64,000 nucleotides of DNA. It comes from an uncultured Cryomorphaceae bacterium. GTDB lineage: Bacteria; Bacteroidota; Bacteroidia; Flavobacteriales; Schleiferiaceae. The stretch is taken from positions 2,806,068-2,870,067 of the forward strand of contig CAKZJV010000007.1 in assembly GCA_937120475.1 (NCBI GenBank). The letters are read 5' to 3'. The notes beneath the pieces were generated by a model. That model was not told the origin of the DNA. It was given only the letters and a program-made list of their open reading frames with translations, and did no database searches. Both the position numbers and the translations under genes were made by a program. Below, in pieces: positions 1-9,070 of the stretch (the first letter of the stretch is position 1; each line of letters starts with the position of its first letter).

Positions 1-491
1 TGAGTGCCCTTTACCGGGTAAGTGACCCCTCCCTGGCCCCGGTTTTTAAATTGCTCATCGCCAGTAGTATCGGTTTTGGCACCACCTTTATTTTTGGCAC
101 TTTGCTTACCGCTGCCCGTGAGTTGCGCCTTCTGAATATCATTGCCGTTAGCGGCTTTCTGCTCAATATTGTAATGAACTTTATACTCATTCCGTATTAC
201 GGTGCCGAAGGAGCAGCCATAGCCACGGTTTTTACGCAGCTCTTAACGGCCATTGTCCAGGTAATCTATTCCTTCCGGAGGATAAATTTGGTTTTTCCTA
301 AAGTCTATCCCCTGCGCCTTTTGAGTTTTATCCTGGTAACGATGTTGTTGATTTGGTTCATTCACGGTTTAAACCTGGCTTTAATACCCTCTTTGCTACT
401 TTCGCTGGTGCTTTCATTAACCCTTTCCCTGGTGCTTAAACTCATTAATTTTCAGGCGGCAATAGAATTATTAAAGTCGCGTTTGAAGTAG
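1..491 (+). CDS. Polysaccharide flippase (Wzx/MATE-like), C-terminal part, 5' truncated by window edge
   Basis: The reading frame is open from base 3 with no stop, so the gene starts outside the window; only about 163 C-terminal residues are seen. They are almost wholly hydrophobic, with four to five membrane segments. The stretch LNIVMNFILIPYYGAEGAAI is typical of the second half of Wzx/MurJ/MATE-fold flippases, which move lipid-linked sugar units across the inner membrane. A Wzz-like gene and an O-antigen ligase gene follow on the same strand, which supports a role in surface polysaccharide export. The TTG at 51 is internal, not the start. Family is fairly sure; substrate unknown. Confidence 0.8.
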   Translation, partial: SALYRVSDPSLAPVFKLLIASSIGFGTTFIFGTLLTAARELRLLNIIAVSGFLLNIVMNFILIPYYGAEGAAIATVFTQLLTAIVQVIYSFRRINLVFPKVYPLRLLSFILVTMLLIWFIHGLNLALIPSLLLSLVLSLTLSLVLKLINFQAAIELLKSRLK

Positions 492-515
492 CCTTAAGGG
501 TTTATCTCTTTATTA

Positions 516-523
516 TATTTTTG
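516..523 (+). promoter_or_regulatory. Bacteroidota -7 promoter element (TATTTTTG) upstream of wzz-like gene
   Basis: Exact match to the Bacteroidota consensus TAnnTTTG, 22 bases before the ATG at 546. No clear -33 TTG at the usual distance. Suggests that transcription restarts at the Wzz-like gene. Confidence 0.4.
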
Positions 524-545
524 CCGAAATTCTTTTCCAGATATC

Positions 546-1583
546 ATGCAGGACCAAAAAGATACTTCCCGGGTATTCGACTCCAGTAATTTAATTATTT
601 ACCTCTACAAATGGCGAATCCCACTTTTGGGTGTGGCCGTGTTAGCGGCTATACTGGCGGCTATTTTCAGCGGACCGTCTTTTATCGATCCCAAGTATAA
701 ATCCACGGTAACCATTTTCCCTACCACCACCAACTCTTTGTCCAAAGCTCTTTTACCGCAGCAGTTTGCTTCCCGCGGCCAGGATATCCTGGAGTTTGGC
801 GCTGAAGAAGAGGCAGAACAACTGCTACAAATCCTGAATTCTGATGAGATTCGGAACCGGATTATAGAACGTTATAACCTTATGGACCACTACGGTATTG
901 ACAGTAACAGCCGTTTTGTGCGTACCGAGATGTACGACAATTTTGATGACAATATCTCTTTTGAGCGTACCGAGTTCATGTCTATAGAGATCAGTGTTTT
1001 GGATACTGATCCCGATACAGCGGCTTTAATTGCCAATGATATTGTACTGTTGCTGGATGAAGCTAAAAACCGCATTCAAAAGGAACGCGCCCTCCAGGGT
1101 TTGAAAATTATTGAAGGGGAGTACGAGGAGTTAAAGAACGAGGTATTGAAGCTGGAAGACTCGCTTACCGCCTTGCGCTACAAGGGAGTGCACGATTACG
1201 AAGGCCAGTCAGCCGTGTATAGCGAGCAATTAGCTTTTGAAATTGCCTCCAACGGTGAGGATAGCTGGCAGGCGAGGGGTATTAAGGTAAAGCTGGATAC
1301 CCTGGCTAAATATGGCGGCCCTTATGTATCTATACGCGATGAATTGCAATACCTCAGAGGCCAGATGGTACAAATCAAAACCCGGCTGGACCAGGCCAGG
1401 GTGGATGTGGAACAATTCCTGCCCGCTTCCTTTAAGGTGAACCTGGCTTACCCGGCTGAAAAGAAATCCTACCCCACCCGTTGGTTGATAGTGGCCATAA
1501 GCGCGCTGGGAGCCTTCGTGTTCACCCTTATCGTTATTCTGATTTTGGATACCATCAGGCACGCAAAGGCACAGGAAGCCTAG
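546..1583 (+). CDS. Wzz/GumC-like chain-length determinant protein
   Basis: 345 residues. The layout is that of a polysaccharide co-polymerase: a short cytoplasmic N-terminus, a membrane helix at about 24-42, a long periplasmic region with helical, coiled-coil-like content (about 165-215 and 265-295), and a second membrane helix at about 312-334 (LIVAISALGAFVFTLIVI). Such inner-membrane proteins control the length of polysaccharide chains made by a Wzy polymerase. No C-terminal tyrosine-kinase domain is present, so it is the short form. It sits between a flippase and an O-antigen ligase/polymerase; its TAG stop shares one base with the GTG start of the latter. Confidence 0.8.
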   Translation: MQDQKDTSRVFDSSNLIIYLYKWRIPLLGVAVLAAILAAIFSGPSFIDPKYKSTVTIFPTTTNSLSKALLPQQFASRGQDILEFGAEEEAEQLLQILNSDEIRNRIIERYNLMDHYGIDSNSRFVRTEMYDNFDDNISFERTEFMSIEISVLDTDPDTAALIANDIVLLLDEAKNRIQKERALQGLKIIEGEYEELKNEVLKLEDSLTALRYKGVHDYEGQSAVYSEQLAFEIASNGEDSWQARGIKVKLDTLAKYGGPYVSIRDELQYLRGQMVQIKTRLDQARVDVEQFLPASFKVNLAYPAEKKSYPTRWLIVAISALGAFVFTLIVILILDTIRHAKAQEA

Positions 1584-3022
1584 TGAAGACCTGGCTTAGC
1601 AATACCGGTAACCGCACCGTAATAACGGTAGGGATTCTTCTGAGTCTCCTGAACGTAGCGTTTATTTTAACGGAAAACTTCTGGGGTTTACTAATTCCTT
1701 TTGGTTTGGCGTTAATAGCCTTTATTGTATTGTCATTGGATAAGGCAGTACTCTTCTTGGTATTTGCCACCCCGGTATCGGTATTCTATTATAACGAAGA
1801 AATGCGATTAGGCTTCAGTATTCCTACCGAGCCTATTCTGTTTGGTATCATGCTGCTATTCCTGGTAAAGGTCCTGTTTATGGGAACCTTTGACCGGAAA
1901 GTGGTTAGCCACCCTATATCGCTGGCTATACTCTTTAATCTGGTTTGGATGGTCATGACCAGTGTAACCAGCGAAATGCCGCTTGTTTCGTTCAAATATG
2001 TATTAGCGCGTATGTGGTTTTTGGCGGTGTTTTTTTACCTCATGTCCCAAATCTTCAAACAACGCAAAAACATTCCCTTATTTTTCTGGCTCTTCATGAG
2101 TAGCCTGGCGGTTGCCGCCATCTATACCTTATATATGCATTACCAGTTTGACTTTACCCGTCAGGCCGGTACCTGGGTCATGTTTCCCTTTTTTAAGGAG
2201 CATACGGTTTACGGGGCCATACTTGCCATGTACATTCCCATTTCCTTCATTTTTGCCTTTTTGTATAAGCATAACCTGAATATGAAGGTACTGGGCTTTA
2301 TGTTTTTTGCCCTGTTTGCAGTGGCGGTTATTTTTTCGTTTACACGGGCGGCCTGGGTGAGTATTGTAGTGTCCGTAGCGGTGATGTTGTTAATCGTTTT
2401 CAGGATAAGGCGGGAAATTGTAGCCCTGTTGGCGGTGGTTACGCTTGGTTTCCTGATTTCAGCCAGTGATGACCTGATCAGCCGGTTCGAGAAAAACGAC
2501 CAGGTAAGTAGTGATAACTTAACCGAGCACGTAGAGTCCATCTCCAATATTTCATCGGACGTAAGTAACCTGGAGCGTATTAACCGGTGGAAGTCAGCTT
2601 TCAGGATGTTTGCCGAGCGACCTTTTTTCGGTTTTGGCCCGGGTACCTATATGTTCCAATACGCGGCTTATCAAAAGCCCCATGAAAAAACCATTATCAG
2701 CACCAATGCCGGTGACCTTGGTAACGCCCATAGTGAGTACATCGGCCCGTTGGCCGAATCGGGGATTTTAGGAATGCTGTCGGTATTGGCCATCGTATTT
2801 TTTACCATTTATACCGGGGTAACCGTTTATTACAAGCTCGAAGATGAAAACCTCAAGTTGGTGGCCCTGGCTGCACTAATGGGGCTCATTACGTACTGGA
2901 CGCATGGTTTCCTGAACAACTTTCTGGATATGGACAAGGCGGCTTGTCCGGTTTGGGGTTTTTCCGCACTTCTGGTCGTTTTGGATCGCTTCTACATTTC
3001 AGACCCCTCAAAAAAATCCTGA
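1583..3022 (+). CDS. O-antigen ligase/polymerase family membrane protein (Wzy/WaaL fold)
   Basis: About 479 residues with 10 to 12 membrane helices and one large periplasmic loop at about 310-410. The loop carries the Wzy_C-type pattern: an Arg-Trp pair, then ERPFFGFGPGTYMF, then NAHSEYIGPLAESG, as in O-antigen ligases and polymerases (PF04932). These enzymes either polymerise O-units or join the chain to lipid A-core. A longer frame opens at 1481, inside the previous gene. I prefer GTG at 1583 because it overlaps the previous stop by one base, and the extra residues of the longer form are polar and unlike the family. Ligase or polymerase cannot be decided from the sequence. Confidence 0.8.
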   Translation: MKTWLSNTGNRTVITVGILLSLLNVAFILTENFWGLLIPFGLALIAFIVLSLDKAVLFLVFATPVSVFYYNEEMRLGFSIPTEPILFGIMLLFLVKVLFMGTFDRKVVSHPISLAILFNLVWMVMTSVTSEMPLVSFKYVLARMWFLAVFFYLMSQIFKQRKNIPLFFWLFMSSLAVAAIYTLYMHYQFDFTRQAGTWVMFPFFKEHTVYGAILAMYIPISFIFAFLYKHNLNMKVLGFMFFALFAVAVIFSFTRAAWVSIVVSVAVMLLIVFRIRREIVALLAVVTLGFLISASDDLISRFEKNDQVSSDNLTEHVESISNISSDVSNLERINRWKSAFRMFAERPFFGFGPGTYMFQYAAYQKPHEKTIISTNAGDLGNAHSEYIGPLAESGILGMLSVLAIVFFTIYTGVTVYYKLEDENLKLVALAALMGLITYWTHGFLNNFLDMDKAACPVWGFSALLVVLDRFYISDPSKKS

Positions 3023-3062
3023 TTTCTTTAATTTCTGGTTATCAAATAGTTAGATAATTTTC

Positions 3063-3086
3063 GGATAGTATGCGTGCATAGTATCC
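3063..3086. promoter_or_regulatory. 24-bp imperfect palindrome, candidate operator upstream of susC
   Basis: GGATAGTATGC, then GT, then GCATAGTATCC: the 11-base arms match at 10 of 11 positions. It lies about 95 bases before the susC ATG, in a 157-base gap that also holds a direct repeat TTTTCGGATA (3058-3067 and 3125-3134). Size and position fit a dimeric regulator site or an RNA hairpin in the leader. No regulator gene lies nearby. Confidence 0.4.
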
Positions 3087-3179
3087 TTAACATTTGTTTA
3101 ACATTTTTTCCTTTGAGCATTGATTTTTCGGATAATTCTTGCCACATTCGTGTAACGTTTAACACAAAATTTTACCTAC

Positions 3180-5999
3180 ATGAAAAAGAGAGCTTCACTG
3201 CTTGCAGTGCTGCTATGGCTGCTTTGTGTGCATGTTGCATACGCTCAGTCGCGAACCATTTCCGGAGTTGTTAAAGACGCGGGAACCGGTGAAACCCTGC
3301 CAGGGGTTGCAGTACTTGAAAAAGGTACCAACAATGGTACTGCTACCAACGTAGAAGGAAAATTTGAACTCACGGTAAGTGAGAATGCTTCTACTCTTGT
3401 ATTCAAAGCCATAGGACGTGCTGAGAAGGAAGTGGCCCTCGGTTCCGAGGATTACATTATTGTACAACTGGAAGAATCTTCCGAGTCCCTGGATGAAGTG
3501 GTTGTTACTGGTCAAGGGGTGGGAATCAGTAAAAGAAGGATTTCTTCTACCGTTTCTACCATTAGTACTGAAGAACTCAGGAAGGCTCCGGCTACCCAGT
3601 TGGACCAGCTTATTCAGTCTAAGTTACCTAACGCCCAAATTAAGCTTAGTTCGGGGCAGCCGGGTACGGCATCTATTATCCGCTCCAGGGGTCCGGTTTC
3701 ATCCAATGTTAATACCACTCCGGTAATAATGGTTGATGGAGTCAGGGTGGATAACCTTAACTCTAATCCGGAACTGGGTATTGCTACCGGTGGGGCTCAG
3801 TCCTCAGCCATTGCTGATATTCCTTTGGAAGACATAGACCGGATAGAATACATTCCGGGAGGAGCGGCTACTACATTGTATGGTGCTGATGCTGCCAATG
3901 GTGTTCTGCAAATTTTCACCAGAAGAGGTAACGCGGGTAAAGCTCGTCTGTACTTTGAAACTCAAATGGGAACTATGGTAGGTACCGAGGACTTTTTGAG
4001 ATGGGACAGAACAGCCGATGCTCTTTTTGACCCAGGCTTTGTACAACAATACCGGCTGGGGTTTTCGGGTGGAAGTCAAAAATTCAACTATTCATTCTCC
4101 GGAAACCTGTATCAGGATGATGGATTTAATGATATTAACAAACAGGTACGAAGAAACTTTAGAACGACCGTTGCTTCTCAAGTAACCGATCGACTGAAGT
4201 ATCAAGCATCACTTGCTTACAGTAACCTGGAGTTTACCAGGGACTATAATGCCAATACCAGCTTTGCCCGCTTTGGAAATTTGGAAGGTGGAAGTTTTGG
4301 TGATCTGGATACTCTTAGCAACGAACAGTTTAACGATCTGAAAGAAAACCTCAGGCAACAGGGTGAGGCAACCAATATTACGGAAGTGATTAACCGTTTC
4401 CAGGTAGCCAATAACTTTACCTATGATCTTTCGGATAAAGTGGTGCTTTCTTTCGATTTTGGTATTGACAACAGGTACAGTAAGCAACAGGAAATTGCCA
4501 CCAACGAGTTACTAATTCTCAAGGGTTCTTTCCCTGAAGGTACTACCGATCAGGGTTACATCGAAGTTGCAGACCGGAATTTCCTGGTTTTGAGTAGTAA
4601 TCTTAACGCAAGGTATTCCGAACAGGTAGGTGATTTTGACTTCCAGACCACCCTTGGTGGTCAGTTATTCCGTGAAAACGATTATCAAACATCAATTTTA
4701 GCTACCGGAGTTGCGGATGGATCGGAAAGTGTAAATAACTCGGCCGACCAATCGGTACAGGATTTTTACAGGACCGTAGCTAGTTACGGAATTTTTGTAG
4801 CGGAGAACGTAGGGTTCAAAAACAGGTACTTCCTTGACCTGGGGCTTAGGTTTGATGGAAACTCTGCTTTTGGTGATGAAATTGGTCTGATACCACTATT
4901 CAAGATTGGAGGATCTTACATACTTTCCGATGAAAGCTTTTGGAAGGTTCCTACCGATATAGTGAGCATATTCAAGTTAAGAGCTAACTATGGTGAAGCT
5001 ACCTTGTTTCCCACGCCTTTTGCCAACGACCGTACCTTTGACCTGAACCCTTACCTGGGTAATCAAAGTTATACCTTTGCGAATCCCGGAAATGCGGATC
5101 TTCAGTCGGAGATAGCTAAAACCACGGAATTTGGTATCGACTTAGGCCTTTTCAGGAGATTGACCTTGAACTTTACGTATTATCAAACCACAACAGAGTT
5201 AGCTCTATTTACGCCACCGGCCGTACCATCCAGCGGTCAAGCGGCACAGGAAGAAAACGTTGGTGAAATAAGCAATGAGGGTTTTGAAATAGCGATGAAC
5301 CTGAACATCATCAATACCGATAAGCATGTTTTGGATTTCAGAGCTTCTTACAACTTTAACGAGAATGACGTAATCAGTTCGGGAGGTGCTCCGGAATTTG
5401 CTGTGGGCGGATTTACCTTTTTAGGATCTTTCGTAAAAGAGGGTCAGCCTTTAGGTTATTTGCGTGGAGCCATAGCGGTTCAAAATCCCGATGGAACTTT
5501 TGACATTCAAAGGAACCAATTCCTGGGAACAACATTTGCACCCTCGTTCGGAACCTTTGCTTTGGATTACACCTTCAATTCCAAATTAAACGTATTTGTT
5601 AACGGTGATTACCAGTTTGGAGGACAAGGAGTAAACGTAGATGATGTTCTGCGTTTCTTTGGAGGTGTGAACGATGAAGGTAGAATTCCGCAGGCCGCCC
5701 TTGATGCAAATCTTAGCTTCTTTGACTTGGCTGGTTTCTGGGTAGAGGATGCGAATTATCTTAAGATAAGAACTATTGGTGCTACTTACGATTTTGGTTC
5801 TGTTTGGGACAGTCGCTTGAAAAGTCTTGAATTAGGCTTTACCGTTCAAAACCCTTTCAACTTTGTTAGCAGCAGCTTTGATCCGGATGTTACGGGTGCG
5901 GGTATCGCTGATCAGGGTGGATTTGCCGGTGGTGGATTTGCCTTTGGAACGGAGTCGGCACCACGTATTTACTTAGGAAGTTTAAGGGTGAATTTTTAA
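3180..5999 (+). CDS. SusC/RagA-type TonB-dependent outer-membrane transporter
   Basis: 939 residues. A Sec signal peptide (MKKRASLLAVLLWLLCVHVA, cleavage after YAQ) is followed by a carboxypeptidase-regulatory-like beta-sandwich at about 25-100 (SGVVKDAGTGETLPGVAV), a TonB box (LDEVVVTGQG) at about 104, a plug at about 120-245 and a beta-barrel ending in Phe. This is the SusC architecture, in which the barrel imports a ligand that its SusD lipoprotein captures. A susD-type gene follows after 10 bases. No glycosidase, protease, anti-sigma or ECF gene is next to the pair, so the substrate is open. Somewhat shorter than many glycan SusC proteins. Confidence 0.93.
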   Translation: MKKRASLLAVLLWLLCVHVAYAQSRTISGVVKDAGTGETLPGVAVLEKGTNNGTATNVEGKFELTVSENASTLVFKAIGRAEKEVALGSEDYIIVQLEESSESLDEVVVTGQGVGISKRRISSTVSTISTEELRKAPATQLDQLIQSKLPNAQIKLSSGQPGTASIIRSRGPVSSNVNTTPVIMVDGVRVDNLNSNPELGIATGGAQSSAIADIPLEDIDRIEYIPGGAATTLYGADAANGVLQIFTRRGNAGKARLYFETQMGTMVGTEDFLRWDRTADALFDPGFVQQYRLGFSGGSQKFNYSFSGNLYQDDGFNDINKQVRRNFRTTVASQVTDRLKYQASLAYSNLEFTRDYNANTSFARFGNLEGGSFGDLDTLSNEQFNDLKENLRQQGEATNITEVINRFQVANNFTYDLSDKVVLSFDFGIDNRYSKQQEIATNELLILKGSFPEGTTDQGYIEVADRNFLVLSSNLNARYSEQVGDFDFQTTLGGQLFRENDYQTSILATGVADGSESVNNSADQSVQDFYRTVASYGIFVAENVGFKNRYFLDLGLRFDGNSAFGDEIGLIPLFKIGGSYILSDESFWKVPTDIVSIFKLRANYGEATLFPTPFANDRTFDLNPYLGNQSYTFANPGNADLQSEIAKTTEFGIDLGLFRRLTLNFTYYQTTTELALFTPPAVPSSGQAAQEENVGEISNEGFEIAMNLNIINTDKHVLDFRASYNFNENDVISSGGAPEFAVGGFTFLGSFVKEGQPLGYLRGAIAVQNPDGTFDIQRNQFLGTTFAPSFGTFALDYTFNSKLNVFVNGDYQFGGQGVNVDDVLRFFGGVNDEGRIPQAALDANLSFFDLAGFWVEDANYLKIRTIGATYDFGSVWDSRLKSLELGFTVQNPFNFVSSSFDPDVTGAGIADQGGFAGGGFAFGTESAPRIYLGSLRVNF

Positions 6000-6009
6000 A
6001 AAAGAAATC

Positions 6010-7446
6010 ATGAAATTATATAGAATTCTTTTAGTATCAATAATCGTTGCTCTCACATATACCTCATGTGAAACAGTAGATCCTTTTGACGTTGTTAACC
6101 CGAACTTATCTGAAGAAGCTTTGGTAGGACAGCCCAACTCGGCTGCCATCTGGTTAAACGGTCTCAAAAGACAAACAGCTATTACTGTTAATAATACGTT
6201 TATCATTGCTGAAATTGCTTCCGATAACTATGTGAATACACAAACTTTTTACAATCAGTTTGTGGATGACCTGACCATAGATTATCAGGATGATGATATC
6301 GATGATGCACAATTTCATATTGCGCGTTTACGTGAATCCGCATTGTATGGATTAGAACAAATAGGTCCGAATGATCCAAATTACACGGATGATATTCAGG
6401 CAGACTATTTTTTCTATTTAGGATATAGCCACTTATTAGCAGGTGAATATTTCCGCGCATTAGCTACCGTTCCCGGTGGTCCTTTGCAGCCCAGAAGTGC
6501 ACATTACGAATTGGCGGTGCAATACTTTACTGATTCGTACGACTTGAATATGAATACTGCGGCCATTTTGGGAAGGGCCAGGGCCAATTACCATCTGGGA
6601 AATGCCACTGAGGCTATTGCCGATGCCCAGCAAGCCATTGCGTTGGACCCTGACTTTATCCTGTATGCAGATTTTGACCCTCAGAATAGTACAGGAAACA
6701 ATAATGGTCTCAATTACACCGTAAGTGATCTACAGGATGCGCTCTATGACCGGGGAAGTTTTGACGATTTACAACCACTTCCACGGCTGGATTTTCTGGA
6801 TCCGAAGTTTTCAGTTATTTCGGCCAATGAAGATGCTCCTATTCCCATCTTGAAAATTGAAGAAGCCCATCTGATCATTGCTGAAGCTAATGTATCAACG
6901 GGTAACGTGCCACTGGCGCAGCAAACACTTCAAGATTTGCTGGGAGTAGTAAATGGCAGGCTGGTACGCTCCATTAATGATGCTGCGGAAGACCGGTCGC
7001 AAAGAGCTCCCGGTTCTCGCCCGGATACTGCCGTTGTTGTTGTAGATGGGCGCCCCGGATTAGTTCTCAACCGTGATGATGGCAATGTTTCTATCCCGGC
7101 TGTGAGTGGCACATCAGTGGACACTGCCAGGATTTTGACTACCCTGGGTGTGGATGATATGCTGGAATTGGTTTACCTGATGCGCCAGGAAATTTTTATC
7201 GCAGAGGGAAGAAGGTTTACGGATATGGGTCTCACGCTGGTTATCTCACAAAATGAGCAACAGCTCAACCCGAACGTGGCTTCTGATCAAATAATTGCTG
7301 ACATACCTCCATTTCTTGCCGGTATAAGCGATCAATTAGATGCTTTCACCTATGATCAAACAGCCTACACAGTTTCCATTGCTGTAGATGTAAATGAGGT
7401 GATTGTGGCTAATAAAACCTCGGATTACGTTTGTCCTTTCGAATAA
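6010..7446 (+). CDS. SusD/RagB-type surface lipoprotein
   Basis: 478 residues. A lipoprotein signal ends at Cys20 (TYTSC). The body has the helical TPR-rich SusD pattern: repeats at about 120-220 (YFFYLGYSHLLAGEYFRAL and AILGRARANYHLGNATEAI) and a late segment ELVYLMRQEIFIAEGRRFTD that matches the SusD C-terminal region. SusD proteins sit outside the cell and close over the SusC barrel. The 10-base gap to susC and the strong terminator after the stop mark a two-gene operon. The sequence is divergent from glycan SusD proteins as far as I can judge by eye. Confidence 0.85.
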   Translation: MKLYRILLVSIIVALTYTSCETVDPFDVVNPNLSEEALVGQPNSAAIWLNGLKRQTAITVNNTFIIAEIASDNYVNTQTFYNQFVDDLTIDYQDDDIDDAQFHIARLRESALYGLEQIGPNDPNYTDDIQADYFFYLGYSHLLAGEYFRALATVPGGPLQPRSAHYELAVQYFTDSYDLNMNTAAILGRARANYHLGNATEAIADAQQAIALDPDFILYADFDPQNSTGNNNGLNYTVSDLQDALYDRGSFDDLQPLPRLDFLDPKFSVISANEDAPIPILKIEEAHLIIAEANVSTGNVPLAQQTLQDLLGVVNGRLVRSINDAAEDRSQRAPGSRPDTAVVVVDGRPGLVLNRDDGNVSIPAVSGTSVDTARILTTLGVDDMLELVYLMRQEIFIAEGRRFTDMGLTLVISQNEQQLNPNVASDQIIADIPPFLAGISDQLDAFTYDQTAYTVSIAVDVNEVIVANKTSDYVCPFE

Positions 7447-7478
7447 ATCTAAAGCTCATCAATTAATCAAATGAAAGA

Positions 7479-7505
7479 AAGCCCCGCTTGCGCGGGGCTT
7501 TTTTT
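7479..7505 (+). terminator. Rho-independent terminator of the susC-susD operon
   Basis: Perfect 9-bp stem (AAGCCCCGC / GCGGGGCTT) with a TTGC loop and a seven-T run, 32 bases after the susD stop. The opposite strand has only a broken T tract, so it serves mainly the plus strand, although the convergent lpxD-like gene ends at 7528. Confidence 0.9.
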
Positions 7506-7527
7506 ATTCTTTCGAAATCCGGAAAAA

Positions 7528-8472
7528 CTATTCCTGTTCCGGAAAATCCAGCTTCTCTATTATTTCCGGTAAAATGCGAATGGAGGCCATTTCGCGATAC
7601 TTCCTGCGAATATCATCGGCAGGGGTACCGGCATAGGTTTTACCACCCGGTAGCGACTTGGAAACACCGGATTGGGCAGAAACCACTGCTCCCTTGCCAA
7701 TGGTAACTCCGCTGGTAATGCCTACCTGGCCCCAAAGGGTAACGTTATCTTCAATAACCACACAACCGGCAATGCCCACTTGTGAGGCAAAAAGGCAGTT
7801 TTCACCAATGCGGGTGTCATGCCCTACCTGCACGTTATTATCTATTTTGGTGCCTTTACCAATACTAGTATCTCCGCTTACCCCACGGTCAATGGTGCAA
7901 CCAGCCCCAATGTCCACATGGTCTGCAATAATCACCTTTCCACCGGAAATAAGGCGATCATAACCCTCAGGTCGTTTCTTGTAATAAAAGGCATCGGCAC
8001 CCAATACCGTATTGGCATGAATGATCACATTATTACCAATAATCGTATTGTCATAAATGCTCACATTGGAATGTATGCGGCAATTGGAACCGATACTTAC
8101 GTTATTGCCAATAAAACAATTGGGCTGTATCACGGTGTTTTCGCCTATTGCAGCCGAGGGTGCAATAGAAGAGGCGGCAGACTGAAAAGGATTGAACTTT
8201 TTAGTGAGTGCATTAAAATCCCGGAAGGGATCATCCGAAATGAGGATGCCCTTCCCGGAAGGTACGGTAACGTTCTTGTTGATTAATATGGTTGTGGCCG
8301 CACTGTTCAGTGCCTTATCGTAGTATTTAGGATGATCCACAAATACCAGATCACCCGGTTCAACTACGTGGATCTCGTTGATACCCTTAACCTGGTGGTC
8401 AGCGGGGCCCTCAAAATCACAATCCAGTAATTCGGCCAGTTCCTTCAGGGTGTACGAACGTGGAAATTTCAT
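7528..8472 (-). CDS. LpxD-like UDP-3-O-acyl-glucosamine N-acyltransferase paralogue
   Basis: 314 residues. An N-terminal LpxD-like domain (about 1-95) leads into a left-handed beta-helix of hexapeptide repeats (about 100-290), including NNVQVGHDTRIGENCLFASQ with the histidine position used by LpxD. It is the second lpxD homologue in this operon; the other is at 11878-12906. It overlaps efp by 4 bases (ATGA), so the two are translationally coupled. In Flavobacteriales a second LpxD-like gene after efp is common. It may add a different acyl chain or modify another sugar nucleotide; which paralogue serves lipid A is not settled by sequence. Confidence 0.8.
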   Translation of the reverse strand: MKFPRSYTLKELAELLDCDFEGPADHQVKGINEIHVVEPGDLVFVDHPKYYDKALNSAATTILINKNVTVPSGKGILISDDPFRDFNALTKKFNPFQSAASSIAPSAAIGENTVIQPNCFIGNNVSIGSNCRIHSNVSIYDNTIIGNNVIIHANTVLGADAFYYKKRPEGYDRLISGGKVIIADHVDIGAGCTIDRGVSGDTSIGKGTKIDNNVQVGHDTRIGENCLFASQVGIAGCVVIEDNVTLWGQVGITSGVTIGKGAVVSAQSGVSKSLPGGKTYAGTPADDIRRKYREMASIRILPEIIEKLDFPEQE

Positions 8473-9035
8473 TCTTTCGCCCTTTCCTTGTACTCTCCGG
8501 TGGAGCTATCGATAACAATCTTATCACCCTGGTTTATAAAAAGGGGCACGCGTACCTCGGCACCGGTTTCAACCGTGGCGGGTTTTAAGGTGTTGGTAGC
8601 CGTATCTCCCTTAATGCCGGGTTCAGTATAAGTAATTTCCACCGTTACTTTTTGGGGTAATTCGCAAACCATGGGGCGGTCCTCATCTGCGTGGAAAAGT
8701 ACCTGGCACTCCATACCTTCCAATAAAAATTCAGGGGCATTGATAAGTTCCTTGGCGATGGTAATTTGGTTGTAGTCCGCCATATTCATAAAATGATAGC
8801 CGGACGGATCATTGTATAAGAACTGGTAGGTACGGTTTTCCACACGTATTTCTTCAATTTTTGCGCCCGAGGGAAAGGTGTTTTCCAATACTCTTCCGTT
8901 GTCCAGGTTCCTGAGCTTGGTGCGCACAAATGCTGGACCTTTGCCGGGTTTTACGTGCAGGAATTCTATAATTTGATACGGTGCACCGTTAAAGTTAATG
9001 CACAGTCCATTGCGTATATCAGAGGTAGAAGCCAT
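8469..9035 (-). CDS. efp: Elongation factor P
   Basis: 188 residues, the normal length, with the three-domain EF-P pattern. The loop HVKPGKGPAFVRTKL places a lysine (Lys32) at the modified tip, so it is the Lys type acted on by EpmA-like enzymes rather than the Arg type used by EarP. EF-P enters stalled ribosomes and relieves polyproline arrest. No epm gene is in the window. An exact promoter element lies 18 bases upstream (9054-9061), giving it transcription separate from the upstream ABC gene. Confidence 0.95.
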   Translation of the reverse strand: MASTSDIRNGLCINFNGAPYQIIEFLHVKPGKGPAFVRTKLRNLDNGRVLENTFPSGAKIEEIRVENRTYQFLYNDPSGYHFMNMADYNQITIAKELINAPEFLLEGMECQVLFHADEDRPMVCELPQKVTVEITYTEPGIKGDTATNTLKPATVETGAEVRVPLFINQGDKIVIDSSTGEYKERAKE

Positions 9036-9053
9036 AGTTCAATTAAATTTCGA

Positions 9054-9061
9054 CAAAAATA
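9054..9061 (-). promoter_or_regulatory. -7 promoter element (TATTTTTG) for efp and the lpxD-like gene
   Basis: Exact TAnnTTTG match on the minus strand, 18 bases before the efp ATG, inside the 35-base gap after the ABC ATPase gene. No clear -33 element. Confidence 0.4.
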
Positions 9062-9070
9062 AGCTTTATA

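Noticed and set aside
1481-1582. In-frame upstream extension of the O-antigen ligase gene
   Set aside because: It would overlap the wzz-like gene by about 100 bases and adds polar residues not seen in the family; GTG at 1583 overlaps the stop by one base.
3150-3165. GTGTAACGTTTAACAC near-palindrome just before susC
   Set aside because: Only the outer four bases pair cleanly; two inner mismatches make it weak compared with the palindrome at 3063-3086.
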